Source: Eumeta japonica (Eukaryota > Arthropoda > Insecta > Lepidoptera > Psychidae). From it: a stretch of DNA of 64,000 nt. This document shows, piece after piece, positions 46,930 through 59,140 of this stretch (positions are counted from its first letter, which is position 1; every line of letters begins with the position of its first letter). The stretch lies in assembly GCA_005406025.1 (NCBI GenBank), contig BGZK01000104.1, positions 1-64,000 of the forward strand, in the 5' to 3' direction. A program made the position numbers and the translations under genes. The notes beneath the pieces are model-generated. The model had not been told where the DNA came from. It worked only from the letters and a program-made list of their open reading frames with translations, and did no database searches.

Positions 46930-47060
46930 GATGAGCGGTGATGGCGGAGTAGTTGGAAGAGTTTGCCTTTGAACCAGAAGGTAAAGGGCACGAATCCTTA
47001 GCACGAGCGAAATGACCGATGCGATTTTAACTTAAGTGAAATTAAACTACTCGTTCTTGT
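46930..47060 (+). mobile_element. Decayed tRNA-like SINE fragment
   Basis: An A-box-like 'ggcggagtagttgg' near 46942 and a B-box-like 'gggcacgaatcctta' near 46986 are followed by 'aaatgaccgatgcgatttta'. The unit resembles 3703-3890. It is a retroposon fragment and not a tRNA gene because the arms do not pair. Confidence 0.5.
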
Positions 47061-47569
47061 GCCTTAGAAAAGGCGTCAATCTGTCGGTCACGGACGTTGT
47101 CGTCGTGTTGGCGATAACATACGTTTTCGCAGTCCCTCGGACTTGCACCAGGCCAGCTTGAATTGGTTAAAGTCCAAATCATTAACTTTTATATAAAAAG
47201 ATTATGAGAAGGTATATTTTAAGAGTGGGATGGTAAAAAGACAACAAAAGGTTGTATTGCGACATGACCTATATGGTAGACGCTGTATAAATACGTATAT
47301 TCACTTCAACCAAACGTTTCACACTAAAAGAAGCAGGTAAATGAATGACACCATGCGAACAATAGACAACGCAGATGTTTTCAAGGCCGTAAGGTTAGAG
47401 GGGATTTAGTTAGGGACTGACTATCTTATGGGTCTATGTTTTTAGGATAGTATATACTACATAGAATAGTGCATTATACATAAGAAAGACACAATATGGA
47501 TATTTACTTGTCTTGGATGCCTAAATACCTATATACGTGGCTTATGTGTGCATATCATGTGTAACGTGA
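47061..47569. other. Noncoding stretch
   Basis: No gene is recognised. A CpG-bearing part at 47080-47150 could belong to the SINE body. Confidence 0.35.
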
Positions 47570-47789
47570 CACTTAAAATGGCGATATCTCGGAAATGGTT
47601 AACTTTTTCGAAAAAACTCACAGTTTCCGAGAAAAACCCAAAAAACCTCAATTTTTGACTTTTGACCCCGAATAACTCGAAACGCACACGCGAGATCGAT
47701 GGGGACTTTTGAGGTTTTATTTAGAATGGTAAACCCAAGGTCTCCACCAATTTTCAGCTTGCCCCTAATTTTTGTTAATTCAAATGTCT
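47570..47789. other. Unassigned well-preserved block before the LINE
   Basis: The text 'ggcgatatctcggaaatggt', 'ctcacagtttccgagaaaaa', 'gaccccgaataactcgaaac' and 'ttgaggttttatttagaatgg' is less AT-rich than its flanks and looks undecayed. It reads as repeat-like 'gatatctcggaaa' phrases, in the style of some dispersed elements, and lies directly 5' of the LINE endonuclease relic. It might be the LINE 5' untranslated region or another element's end. Confidence 0.35.
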
Positions 47790-50660
47790 ATAATGACCGA
47801 ACTACTGGTGCATCAAAATATTCAAGGAATGCAAAGCAAGGAGTTCAATATTTAATGAAAAATATTGGCTCAGGAACTGCTTGTTTCAGTTTGATTTTGT
47901 CAATCACCAGGTTACTAGTTCCTTCAGCAGAGAGAGTTCAATACATGGCCGATCTTCAATATTAATAAGGAATAATATAAGGATTAAGGGAAAAACGGAT
48001 ATTGTGCACCTCTCTGTTAAGCGGGTTATTGAAATAGCCTGTGTAGAGCTCGAGCGTCTAGTTGTATAAATGGGCGTATACAGATATTTTCCTTCCTACT
48101 ATGACGTATTTGCGTCTATAATGGATCAACCCTTATGTAAAATTTGTAACAAAAATATAAACAGTAATATGGAGAAACTGTAATATAAATTTATTAAATG
48201 CTAGTAATTACAGCAGTATGATTTTGGAAATCGTTGGTTGTTACAATTGTCGAATCTCTTTATGGTTCCACGAGAATCTATAAAAATTGTATCGATAACA
48301 TCTACACAAATATTGAACTGTAGGAGAAGTTTAATAATCATAATTTAAAATTAGTCCACAGCGATCAATTTACGTCTTTTAAAATATCGCTTAATAAAAC
48401 ATTAAAAAGAAAAATAATTTGTGTACGAGTGAACCAAAAATGTTTAATTAAATTTTAATTAACTGTACAAAGAATCCCGGAAGTTCAATACTGTACTGAT
48501 TCCAATAAACTATATAATTTAATATTTCACGAGACAAAAACTGAACAGGTATGACAATATATTTAAGTCAAGAATAATTAAAATAAATGAATTATTATCA
48601 TTTAGCGATTGCGCAACAGTGGGATTTTATATAAGTAGAAGGAGACTGTATGAGCTTTATGACGAAAGGACTTTTATTAATAGTGAGAGCTTTTCTAAAT
48701 ATGTAAAAAAAATATTCAAAAAATTTTAAACTTGTTTGCATCGCTGCTAAAGTCAAGCATGTCAACAATAAAATAAAAAGTAGCAAGATTGTTATGAAAA
48801 TGACGTGGTGTCATAAAAAAATGGACTGGACAAATTAAAGCTTGAGTTATTGATTTTAAGCTTAAATAACATTAAACTTAATAACATAACCTTGAATCGG
48901 GTCATAAAGGTTGCTAAGGCCTTCGAAGAATTCTTTACTGACATTCGTCTTAACTACCAGGTCTCTTAACTCATCTCCCGCTCTTGCCGAATCATTACTG
49001 AAGGAAACTATTCGAATCTGTAGTAATAATTTAGAATTTAAATATGTGAGTTCTGAAGAGGTTATCAGAACATTTTAATTTTTAGACGCAAAGAGGACTG
49101 CTGGTTTTCATGGTCTTTCTATTATGATTGTAAAAAGTCCATTATAGATTACACTGCGTCGCACTTGGCGTTTATATTTAATCGTCGTTTATCTTTGGTG
49201 TTTCTAAATTTGATGAAAGAAAGTAAAGTAATTCTATTATTTAACGGTGGTAGTGTATCAAAAGCCACCAACTTTAGGTTTATATTTATACTATCGACAC
49301 TTGATCCCAAATCAGTTGTTAGTACACTTTTATAATAATAAATTAATGTTTAATAAGCAATTCGGTTTTACGGGATCGCTTAACGGCATTCATGCTGGTG
49401 TTGAGCTTGTGCAACATATTTTTGGAGCCTGGGAGGATTTGCGGGATACAATTGGCGTATTTTGTGTTCTGTCCGAGGCATTAGATGATGTTTATCATGA
49501 CACTAGTCGGGAAACTATGTCACTAAAAAGCAACAGGTCGGGCACTTGGGCGTCTGAAATCGTATTTGAGTAAATAAGTTTAGAGGATTTGGATGTGTAG
49601 TTCACATTGGTGTACAACAGGGATCAATTCTTGGTTCCTTTCTATTTTTAGTCAATATAAATGACTTACCTAGCCTTGTTAAGAATGTTCATGAGATAGT
49701 ACTGTTTGCAGATGACACTTTTTTGTCATTCATATTAAAAAGACAATAACCTATTTCTGACGATGCCAATAAAGCTATCTCTAAGAAAGATAAATAAGTT
49801 CACTACAAATAATTTACTTTTTAATGAAATGAAAAGATAATGTATAAAATTCTCACTATCAAATGTAAAACATGGAACCGGAACTATTTCAGAACGTAAC
49901 AAAGTATTTAAGTTCGTTAATGTCGTATTCCTGGGAATTACTATAGATAACAGGCTTCAGTGGGGTTCACATATCAGTAAGTTGGCGAAAATCTTTAGTT
50001 CTGCCGCCTATGCAGTAAAATAAATACGAAATTTATCAAACGTCAAAAGGAAAACAAGATTCGTTTTTTTTTCCATAGCCTGATAAATATTTTTGTGCTG
50101 CTGAAGTGGACCGTTTGCGCGATTTACCCGCTCTTAGCAGCTTATATCTCTTAAAAGTACGTGTAAAGAAATCGGAATCTTTATTTCCGGCATCCCACAT
50201 TATATGAAAAAAAAATCGAAATGTTTAATAGAAACAGTGATCAACAAAAACTCAGTACCAGAAATAAAAATAAACTGTGTTTACATGTTGGTCGACTATG
50301 TTAGTTCATAGATTCATTTACGGGGTTCTGTGTGCGAACGTTCAATAGAGTCGTTGTGGATACAGAAGATTTATAGATTAAAAAAAAGAGTATTATACAA
50401 TTTCCGAATATTTAAAACACAAATATTCCGGGGCGTAAGCGGTTCGACTTTTTACGAAGCAGTTTCGTTCACCAATGATTTTGTATTTGTTTTGGTTATG
50501 CATGATGAAATTAGAAAAAAGCTACCCTTAAGTTTCTTGCTTGTCCTTTTGAGAGAAAACTGCCTTCCGAACGATTGGTAGAGTGTCAATTCGTAAAAAG
50601 TTATGACGTATTTCAAGTGTTATTTTATGACCTATGAAATAAAGACATTGTAAATTTTTT
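47790..50660 (+). mobile_element. Jockey-type LINE, nearly full ORF2 length, degraded (copy 2)
   Basis: Plus-strand relics appear in the order expected of ORF2. Endonuclease pieces come first: SSFSRESSIHGRSSI, VIEIACVELERLVV and YDVFASIMDQ near 47900-48130, then CIDNIYTNIE near 48300. Reverse-transcriptase pieces follow: GFHGLSIMIVK near 49100, LMFNKQFGFTGS, GVELVQHIFGAWEDLRDTIG, FCVLSEALDDVYHD, GVQQGSILGSFLFLVNINDL and VLFADDTFLSF with the catalytic Asp pair near 49712. VFLGITIDNRLQWGSHISKL is near 49930. The tail carries TRNKNKLC, then a stop and an AATAAA near 50637. Multiple stops and frameshifts make it inactive. The N-terminal end of ORF2 and all of ORF1 are not seen. Confidence 0.88.
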
Positions 50661-53095
50661 GAATTTTTGTTTTCGTGACAGTGATGTCCATTATAATTTC
50701 AATATTTTCCCTCTTATAATTTTAATATCTTGCTCAGTTATATACTGTTTACAAGATTTTTTCGCAAAATTTCTCCTAAGGGTACTGGCGATAACAATTT
50801 TTTTTAGTTTGCTTCTAAGTATATGAATCCAATTTCAAATTTTACATAAACGGGTGTGTCATATACTACGAAAACGGGGCGTGTCATGAATGATTATTTG
50901 TCTTGATTCTTGGCGCGGGTAGTGAGAACTTAATTTTAATTTTTATATATAACTCTGTATCATACAAAAAGCCTGTAAAATTGACAAACACATTTTCGAG
51001 AAAGTATTCATACCTTAAAGCCGTGGACGTTGGAGCACAACAAAATTTATAACTTGCATTATTTATAGGGCAAGTCTAAGTGACTTGACCTAAAAGAGTG
51101 ATATACGCATTTGGGTAAATATAATCTTTTTTAATAAGAACACAAACTCACCCCCATTTTCCAAAAGAATAAGCAGTCAAGATTTTTATGACAGGATCTT
51201 TGAATATCTCTCTTGCGTCACTAATATCGTTAATAGTTTCATGCACGTCGGTTTAGGATGATTAAAGTTTGGTTCTTCTTTGTATACCACGAATTTGGTT
51301 TGAATTTATTTCCCAAGGCGAACCTTGTTGACGCTTCCTTAGTTTATAGATTGAATGTATATGATACATTGTATAGTATTGGCTTTATTTTTGAACGATT
51401 CTAACAAATCTGACAAAACATTGGCAGTTTACTTTGATTCATCCTTTCCAAATGGCCAAGACCTTTTCAAAACTAATCACCACATATTTTTTCAAACCGC
51501 ACTGTTCTTTGACACCGATATTCCTATTCTGTTCTTTTATAAACATGCAAAAGCAATATGTGCAAGAAAAACGCAAAAGTGAAGCGAACACATCTGCCGA
51601 AGCATCATTATAAATGATACTCTTAAGGTTTTTGAAGAATTAATGCGCGTCTAGAACTGCTCGCAGAGATCTCGTACATCTCGCTGTTGGTTTAGGGTTA
51701 ATTGGATATCGCGCTGTCTCAATGAATAATAGATTATAGTTTGTGTTTATTAACGAGGCGACCCACCGCGGGAGGGTTAACACGCCTGCTCCTTGCGTGG
51801 GCCCGAATTACCCCGGGATGCTTTAGGCTAGTTTGCGTTGTCGAAACATCGAAATGTTAATACTCGGCAGAACGTAGGCGAGGAGACGGTTTTGATACAC
51901 TGCCACAAACAATTACATTTTTATGGCTGACCGACTGTCCCGCTACAAAATGTGATGTCTACATATTTTATGCCTGTGACTAAAGAATACTTTGCATCAT
52001 AAAGGAATACAAAACCTTTTCACATAAAGCTTTGATTTTATTCAATAGATTGAACCTGATTATTTCCTTTGTTTAGTCTAGCATTAAACTCTTTCGTTTG
52101 TTTCATTTATCAAAACTATAAAACCAGAAAGGTTTAATGGCTCCGCTAGTCGGTTAAACTAATAATTACTGAGACGTCGCATTTATATATTGCGACTGAA
52201 AGTAACTTTGCTACCACGACGCGAAAGTTTTATAGATAATATTTGTTATTTATTATTTAACCGATTTTTTATTAAGATTTCTTCATAATGTTAATTTATT
52301 TTTATACATTTATTTGGAAATAAACAATTTTCTATAAAATTAATCGACTCATTCTAACGAAAAATTTTCAGTCAATCTATAATTCATTCTCATTTATTAT
52401 AGAAGTAATAACTTATTTATCACATCTCTAATATTATATTTAAAATACAAGTAGCATCATTATATCCAAGTACTAAATGTTATCCTTAAAGACTATACTA
52501 ATACCAAAATAAAAAAAGGTTTTAGCTTAATTATCCTTGAGACATCAATTAATTATCATTTTAATTTATGAATGTGGATAAGGAGTAGATTTAAAATTAG
52601 AACATTGATTAACGACACAAACAATAAAAAAAATATCAGTATAGTCAATTCGCAATAAATAATGCCATTCGTAAAGTTTCAAAACTCGGTCAGGATTCCA
52701 ACTGGAATCGGATAGGACGCGGAACTTCGTAACCAGTTTAATCTGATAAATTGATCTTAGAGATTTATCCTTCGAGGACGACACTAAGTAGGTACAATTA
52801 GTCTCATTAATTTGACGACATCAAAACTTTCGTATTTACAAATAACGTTATCAAAATTAACGGATGAATTCGTCCAATTTATCTTATTGAAATCCTTATT
52901 ATTCTCAAGCAATCCTACAAAAATATCAACATTTAACCTCCTTTATCTTCGAAATACATTCTTCACATTTCCAATATTAGACTCGACAGTGATCATTACC
53001 TGCAAAGAAGAAAATAAAGAATTACTAGTGTATGTTTTAAAAGAATCACTATTATCTGTAGAAAATTCTGAAAAATATCTCAAATATTTCATCAT
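50661..53095. other. Noncoding stretch
   Basis: No gene is recognised over about 2.4 kb. A CpG-rich patch lies at about 51760-51830. Short frames (51355-51582, 52566-52784) match nothing known. Confidence 0.4.
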
Positions 53096-53200
53096 AGCAC
53101 ATGGCGGGCTCAGAGTAAGAGCCTTAGACCAGCCGAGACGGGTTCGAATCTAAACGAAGGGTCAATGTCCCTGCAGGTCTCTTATCTTTTACACTTTCAT
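53096..53200 (+). mobile_element. Weak tRNA-like SINE remnant
   Basis: An A-box-like 'tggcgggctcagagtaag' near 53102 precedes a B-box-like 'acgggttcgaatctaaacga' near 53138. The box order fits a tRNA-derived retroposon, but the body is not recognised. The call is tentative. Confidence 0.3.
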
Positions 53201-55099
53201 ATATTTTTACAGCTCTAGCTTTTCAAAATAGACAAAGTCAAAAACACAGTATGTATGGTACTTTAAATAATAATACCCAGAGAAAATTGAATAATATAGT
53301 TATAGAGCGGACAATAAGAGAAAATGTTGATCTCGCACTTCATTAACCGTTGCTTAGTTAGGTTTAGACGTACTAGATAGAGCGACTTATGACCTATGGG
53401 TACAACTACAATATTAAATATGATTATTTATATTATCTACTTACATATTTCTTCAAAAACAAGGCGGAGCATACGAAATTACTGCCGTGTAAAGATGCGG
53501 GTGGTAAAAAATATATGAAAGTCCATTTCTAGCGCGCTGAGTAGAGAAAAGTTATACAAAACTTCATTTTATATAACCTGCCGTAATCTAATAAAATGTC
53601 AGTTACCACTTTTTTTTCTGTATATTGGTTTTACATAAAAAAAGAGGAAATTGCATTTGAACGCTAATTTCTTTTATAAAAAATATTCAAAATCTATTTA
53701 TTTGATATGAAATTGATTTCAATATGTAATTTAGTCACATCAATAGTGATACTGAGTTTATTATGACATTAACGGAATCAAGACACTGGCCAATCTGTTA
53801 TTGAAAACCTCCTGCCCGAAACGATCACAAGCAAATACAACAAACCATATGAAAAATTTCTAATATGGAAAGGTGAAAAAATTCAAACATGCTCCCCCTT
53901 TTTTGCCAATGTTTTGTTGTCCTATTATAGTAATAAAGCGCAAAAACGTACGCCACCATCTTGTGATCCGTACATTGCACATTAAAGTCTTTTAATAATC
54001 GAAATAATTTCAATATAAAACACAATTAAAGAATTCGTCTTTTATTTTCCTCATAAGTGTATAATAAATCACATGAATATTTCGAGAAACAGTTCTATTT
54101 CCAATTTGTACGGTTTGAGACTCTAGCCTTCGCTTGCTGTAAGGGACTCAAATTGTATCCTCCTTAGTAATAGTCCCGTTTCTCCCTTAACGAACAATCT
54201 ACTGTTTTTTTCTTAACAAGCCAGAAGATAATTCGTGATACTATGCATAAGTTACGAGCGCCAAAAGCAGCTATCCAACGCCTCTGCACGTTAGAAAGTC
54301 ATATTTAAAATTGCACTAAGAATATCCTCAACACTTTTAACTTTTAACGTCCTGGTCAAAAAGCTTTGCATACTACGTACATCGAGGTAGATAATATTTG
54401 CGTTGCGTGTTTTCGTGAAGTCACAAACAACCGTGACCATAAACCGAACAGTCATTTCCTATGCTGTTTTTTTTTCTCTTCTTCTTCAACTAATGATAGC
54501 GAAAATGCGAAATCACCTCGCCCGTGCTAAGGGGTTTCCTCCCCGAGATCGAGTACGTAAGGGTAGAATGAAAAACGGGGAAAAAATAAGAGAGGAGGGA
54601 AAGAGATACGAAAATCCTCGGTGTTTTATTCAGCAGCGGGCGAAAGGCTTCACCCGTTTCAGCGCCGACGTACGGCCGCCGGCCCGCCGCTCTATAACGG
54701 AATACACTCCGTTACTAAAAAAGTAAAGTACGGGTACATTTGAAACAACTTTAGTTCGGATGCAGTCGCTCAGCTCTTAATAATGTTGGGACAGTGCAAT
54801 AAGCTCACAGGTTTGTTGATATGGCATTAACGGCCCGAAAATCTGCAGAATATTACGTTTTATGTAATCAGATTCAATAGTTCATTTATTTTTACAAATA
54901 TGTATTGACGTCTTAAAATTGCTGTTGGTAGTTAAGTCGCATGCGTCTTTAAGCATTTAATTCGAAATTATAAGAATAAATTCTAATTATCTTGGAATAG
55001 CGAAAAGTAGGGGCGGACAATTCGTAAACTGTGCCGATCATTAATTATTAATTTATGACAATCTTGTAAACAACTACACCATACGGATATATCATTTAG
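53201..55099. other. Noncoding stretch
   Basis: A 107-codon plus-strand frame (54403-54726) with a basic C-terminal half lies in a GC-richer patch, but I cannot assign it. The rest is AT-rich and blank. Confidence 0.4.
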
Positions 55100-55445
55100 C
55101 AGTTTTCGCTCGCGGTTTCGCCCGCGTATTAATACAGTGATTTCTTTCATCTCTTCTTGTCAATTCCCATTCTGGTCGCGCTGTCAATTCGTATCCCTGT
55201 ACTGCTCCTGATTTTGATCCCGGTGACGTAGTTCATTCTGATATCGACCCCAAACCCGATTTGGACCTCGATCTCGTTTCCAATATCAGTCTATCAATTC
55301 TGATTCCGGACGAGGAGTAAAATCGAGATCCAGTCTCGATTCTGCTCCTCGTCCTACTATCAACTCCGATTCTACAAGTGATCACAGTCTCGATTTGAAC
55401 GTAGTCGAGTATCCATACAAACTTTCATATCTATAATAATACAGG
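55100..55445 (+). repeat. Dispersed repeat with degenerate array (copy 3)
   Basis: It begins 'gttttcgctcgcggtttcgc' and runs through about 230 bp of 'gattctgattccgg'-like words. It ends near 'acaaactttcatatctataa'. Same family as 9891-10400 and, inverted, 42480-42692. It contains an internal hairpin (55308-55354). No protein. Confidence 0.65.
55308..55354. repeat. 21-bp inverted repeat with 5-base loop
   Basis: GGACGAGGAG followed by TAAAATCGAGA pairs with 55334-55354 with two mismatches over 21 positions. The loop is TCCAG. The arms are made of the array's own words, so the hairpin could be a local duplication within the repeat. Confidence 0.82.
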
Positions 55446-57204
55446 TTTTGCTGTTATGTAACGTATTCCTTATTTACAGTTTGGGACCTGTTATTTACAT
55501 TTTCCTGTTATTTACATATGTTATTTACATTTACATATTATATATATAATATGTATATTTGTTTATTTAGGTAGAAGTTAGCACCCATTTAGATTTATAA
55601 ATGTTTCTTATTATTTGTTAAATTTTTCTTAATTTTGATAGTCTATTCCACAGAAACTATAACGATTTCCAGGATCAAAAGTGTGTAAGATATTGATCGA
55701 TAGTATTAACCTCGTCATAATCATTCCAAGTTTCGTTTGAATCCTTTGAGTAGTTTCAACGTGATACGATGAAAACTTTGTTGATTTTCATCACCATCCC
55801 ACGGAAACCACATTGATTCTCAGGATGGAATAAATATAATATTATGACATTGAACCATAGCAGCGATACTTCAAAGTTTAATCTTGGTTAATGTGACTCC
55901 GATTCATGCAGTAATTTTAATGTGGTACATGGTCAAGACAGATAAAAATGAAAAAAATCCTAATTTGGTTTTAGACTTTTAGAAAAATATTGTAAAGCTT
56001 TCGATTAGGAGAACCATATCATTGATTGTACCGATTTTGACTAATTAATTTTTTTTAATAAGTCTTTTTTTATAAGTATATTTATAAGATTATATTTTAA
56101 ACTACATCAACCCGTTATTTACTGTACTCTATTGATGTGCGACTATTAAACCAAACCGACTTGTTCATTATTTACTACAAGCAACATCAATCTATTAATT
56201 ATTAATGCTAACGCTATGACAAACTATAATTATCGAACTGACCTAAAGTTTAATTATTAAAGTATACTGACGTTTTAAATATTACTATACCGAACTAGCC
56301 ATTATAAAGGTTAACGATTTGTTAATTAAATTACTAAACAGTTTCACTCCCATAGGTTTATATCTGCCTCACAAGCAGGATACACATAAAACACGTATTC
56401 ATAACGACATTAAGCTATGGGTTTTCATAATCAATCCTTTTGCATATAAAATACAACACATGACCAACGTATAGCTTAAGTGGGGCATATAATCAATTAC
56501 GTGCCTATTAGTTGAAATAGACTGTCTGAAGCGATTATACAGAGGTTTATGAGTACATTAAAAGGAGGTGCTGTGTTCGAAATAGTCATACATTCTTAAT
56601 TTATATATGCAAGAAATGTACGAATTTTGGGACTCTCAGTTTTCCTGACTTCGGCAAAGATACGCAAGACTGACATAAGTTAGAATACACTTGTTAGAAA
56701 ACAGTACTGTTTCGAAGGGTTTCAAAACGGAGCACAAACGTTTTACTTGGAACGAATACGTACTCTTGTACGACGTCGGACAAGGTAGCCGGCCACCGCA
56801 TCACTTAGAAGTTGAATTAAAAAAAAAATGCTCTTTCAACGACAAAACGTCGACGATCACGAATTCGAACGAGTCGAATTTTTCTGTGTCACGACACGAC
56901 GCAACAGGGGGCCGATCCGGTGTATAGAAGTATCGGACGACATTAATCCGCGCTGGACACTTGGTGACCTAGGTGGGGGAAAAGATAGGGGAGCCGTCTT
57001 CTGCATGAGAGCTGATGCGTTAAAATTCAATCATCAACGAAATGACTTTTTTTTTATTTTTTGGCAATTTTGTGTCATATTTTTCTTACAAACTAATATT
57101 TTATTTTTTTGGCGCAGCAAGGCACTGTACCTATCTGAAAACTTCGTCACGTGGCCGCCCCATCCATCCACCAGAACTCAAATTGGCTACAGACAATAAG
57201 TACT
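55446..57204. other. Noncoding stretch
   Basis: A 24-base AT palindrome (TACATATTATATATATAATA and TGTA) lies at 55531-55554, beside several 'gttatttaca' repeats (55488-55530). Plus-strand frames at 56691-57199 precede the Helitron end and may be carried sequence; none is recognised. Confidence 0.4.
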
Positions 57205-57233
57205 ACCCGTGCGAAGCCGGGGCGGGTCACTAG
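57205..57233 (+). mobile_element. Helitron 3' end
   Basis: The sequence ACCCGTGCGAAGCCGGGG is followed by CGGGT and then CACTAG, with T as the next base. ACCCG and CGGGT form the subterminal hairpin. CTAG is the CTRR end, and insertion next to T is as expected for Helitrons. I recall this tail as typical of lepidopteran Helitrons. The 5' 'TC' start could not be located within the preceding kilobase. Confidence 0.75.
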
Positions 57234-59100
57234 TTACACACAAAATCAGAAATAGAAATTGTGAGTGTTTTCTCCATTTTGCTACAGTTTTAGGATACCT
57301 TAACGATTTGCTCAACACAACGTACTAAATATTAAAATTTGAATCAGTACAGATTTATACACCGAAAATTATAGTTTCATCGAGAATTTAAAAACTATTA
57401 GGCCTCTCCGTCGTGCACTAATACAGCTTCATAAAAGTATGGAAAAAAAATATGCGGTACATTAAAAAATACGCTAATTTAAAATATAATTCTGGGTCAA
57501 GAAACTGAAACGTAATTAATACAAGGTATTTATTATTAGTTCTTTGATAACAAGAAGTTGACTTAATTTTAATTATGTTATAATATTTTTCAAACGTACT
57601 TAAAACTACTTTTATACATCAAAATATTGATTTGATAATTTTTCACCTAATACCAGAACACCAATCGAGTTTAATTGTATTTAATACATAATAAAATAAA
57701 AACTACCACTCAAGTCGTCCATAAAAACATACAAGCATTAAAAATACATAATAATTTAATAATTATTTCCGAACACTGCAATAACAATTTCTATTAATGT
57801 TCGGCGATACAAATGTCGAACTTTTGGAGTCGGGCCCCTGTCCGACATATTTTTTTCTACACGACAAATAAAATCGTCCAGTCCATGATCGGCATTTTCG
57901 AGGATTGACGACGCATTATTCGGAATACGCTCGAATATCGCCATTCATCGAAACTGCTTTATACGTTTTTTTTAACTATTCACTATATAAAAATCTCCAC
58001 ATGGACTCGGTGGCAGAATGTTTATAGATATTTGACCTCATCTCGTTGGAGTACTTGAATTGTCGATGGGATGGTTATGTCTCTATTAACTTTTATAATA
58101 CGGAGCTGAAGCCCTTAAAGGGTTGGAGGTTGTTATCACTGTCATTATATACAAAATTATACACTGAGTACAAGAAAAGCCTGACAATGCATCAGTAACA
58201 AACGACTTATAGTGCGAGAATAATAGCTTAAAGAACAGTTACGTATTCCAATGACATTTAAAATAAAATAGTAGGAAATAATACCGATGACTTGCAAGTG
58301 ATTCAATTAGTAATCAGAGAAAAACAAAACTAGTAGATTGCTTTGGCGTAGACAAATGAAGAAACGATAATTTTTAAGCCGACCCGAGTGGAACCGGTAA
58401 AATTTTCCAGTTTCAAAATGCCTTCATATATTCACTTTAAATATCGTAACTTGTGCAGTTCGATATTGAATGCATTCCAATTCTGACTGATTGCATGTAA
58501 ATCACCTGCCCACTTCTACATTCGAAACCGCTGTCACGTTGATAGATCGAAAATTGCGGTCTGGGATTTCATATTTTCGTTAATAAATACAAATGGATAT
58601 CAACTTCGTACATATAATCGCCTGGAGAATAAAACTGTTTAAAAATAAAAGGTGAGTTCTACTCGTCAGGATACCGTTGTCATATTATAGCTGTTTTAGA
58701 AATGTGAGAATAAGTCTGTTTTAAAAAAATTTGATGCCAGTAAGTCTTTAAAAGTCCAGTATGAGAACAAGTTTATATATTTTTAAAGACAACGTGGTTT
58801 GTAAATGTAACTGGTCATTTTACATATCGAAAATCTACATGGTAGTCTATTCGTGGACTTTATTAAATTTATTAAATTATGCTGGAGAACAAAATATGTC
58901 CATGCAAGAGAAATCTTAGACAAGCAGTCAGGTGCATAGTCAAGCTTCAGACCTATTTTTACTATTTTGTCGTTTATTATAAACTATTTAAATAGCAGAG
59001 CTATTTTAGTAACACATTTTTTTAATTCCTAATTATTATAAACTAAAAGATATTATTAATTTTCTTATAATATTAATGTATGTAGCATATTAAGGCTAAT
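57234..59100. other. AT-rich noncoding stretch
   Basis: No recognisable gene or repeat. Frames near 57756-57944 are unassigned. Confidence 0.45.
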
Positions 59101-59140
59101 TTTAAAAAAGTAATGCGAGACGGACTAAATTTCACCGACC
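59101..59140 (+). repeat. Fragment of the 'gcgagacggac' repeat
   Basis: 'aaaaagtaatgcgagacgga' followed by 'ctaaatttcaccgacc' resembles the head of the 22448-23380 repeat. Only about 40 bp survive. Confidence 0.35.

Noticed and set aside
54403..54726. 107-codon plus-strand frame with a basic C-terminus
   Set aside because: No domain or conservation evidence; composition follows the local GC patch.
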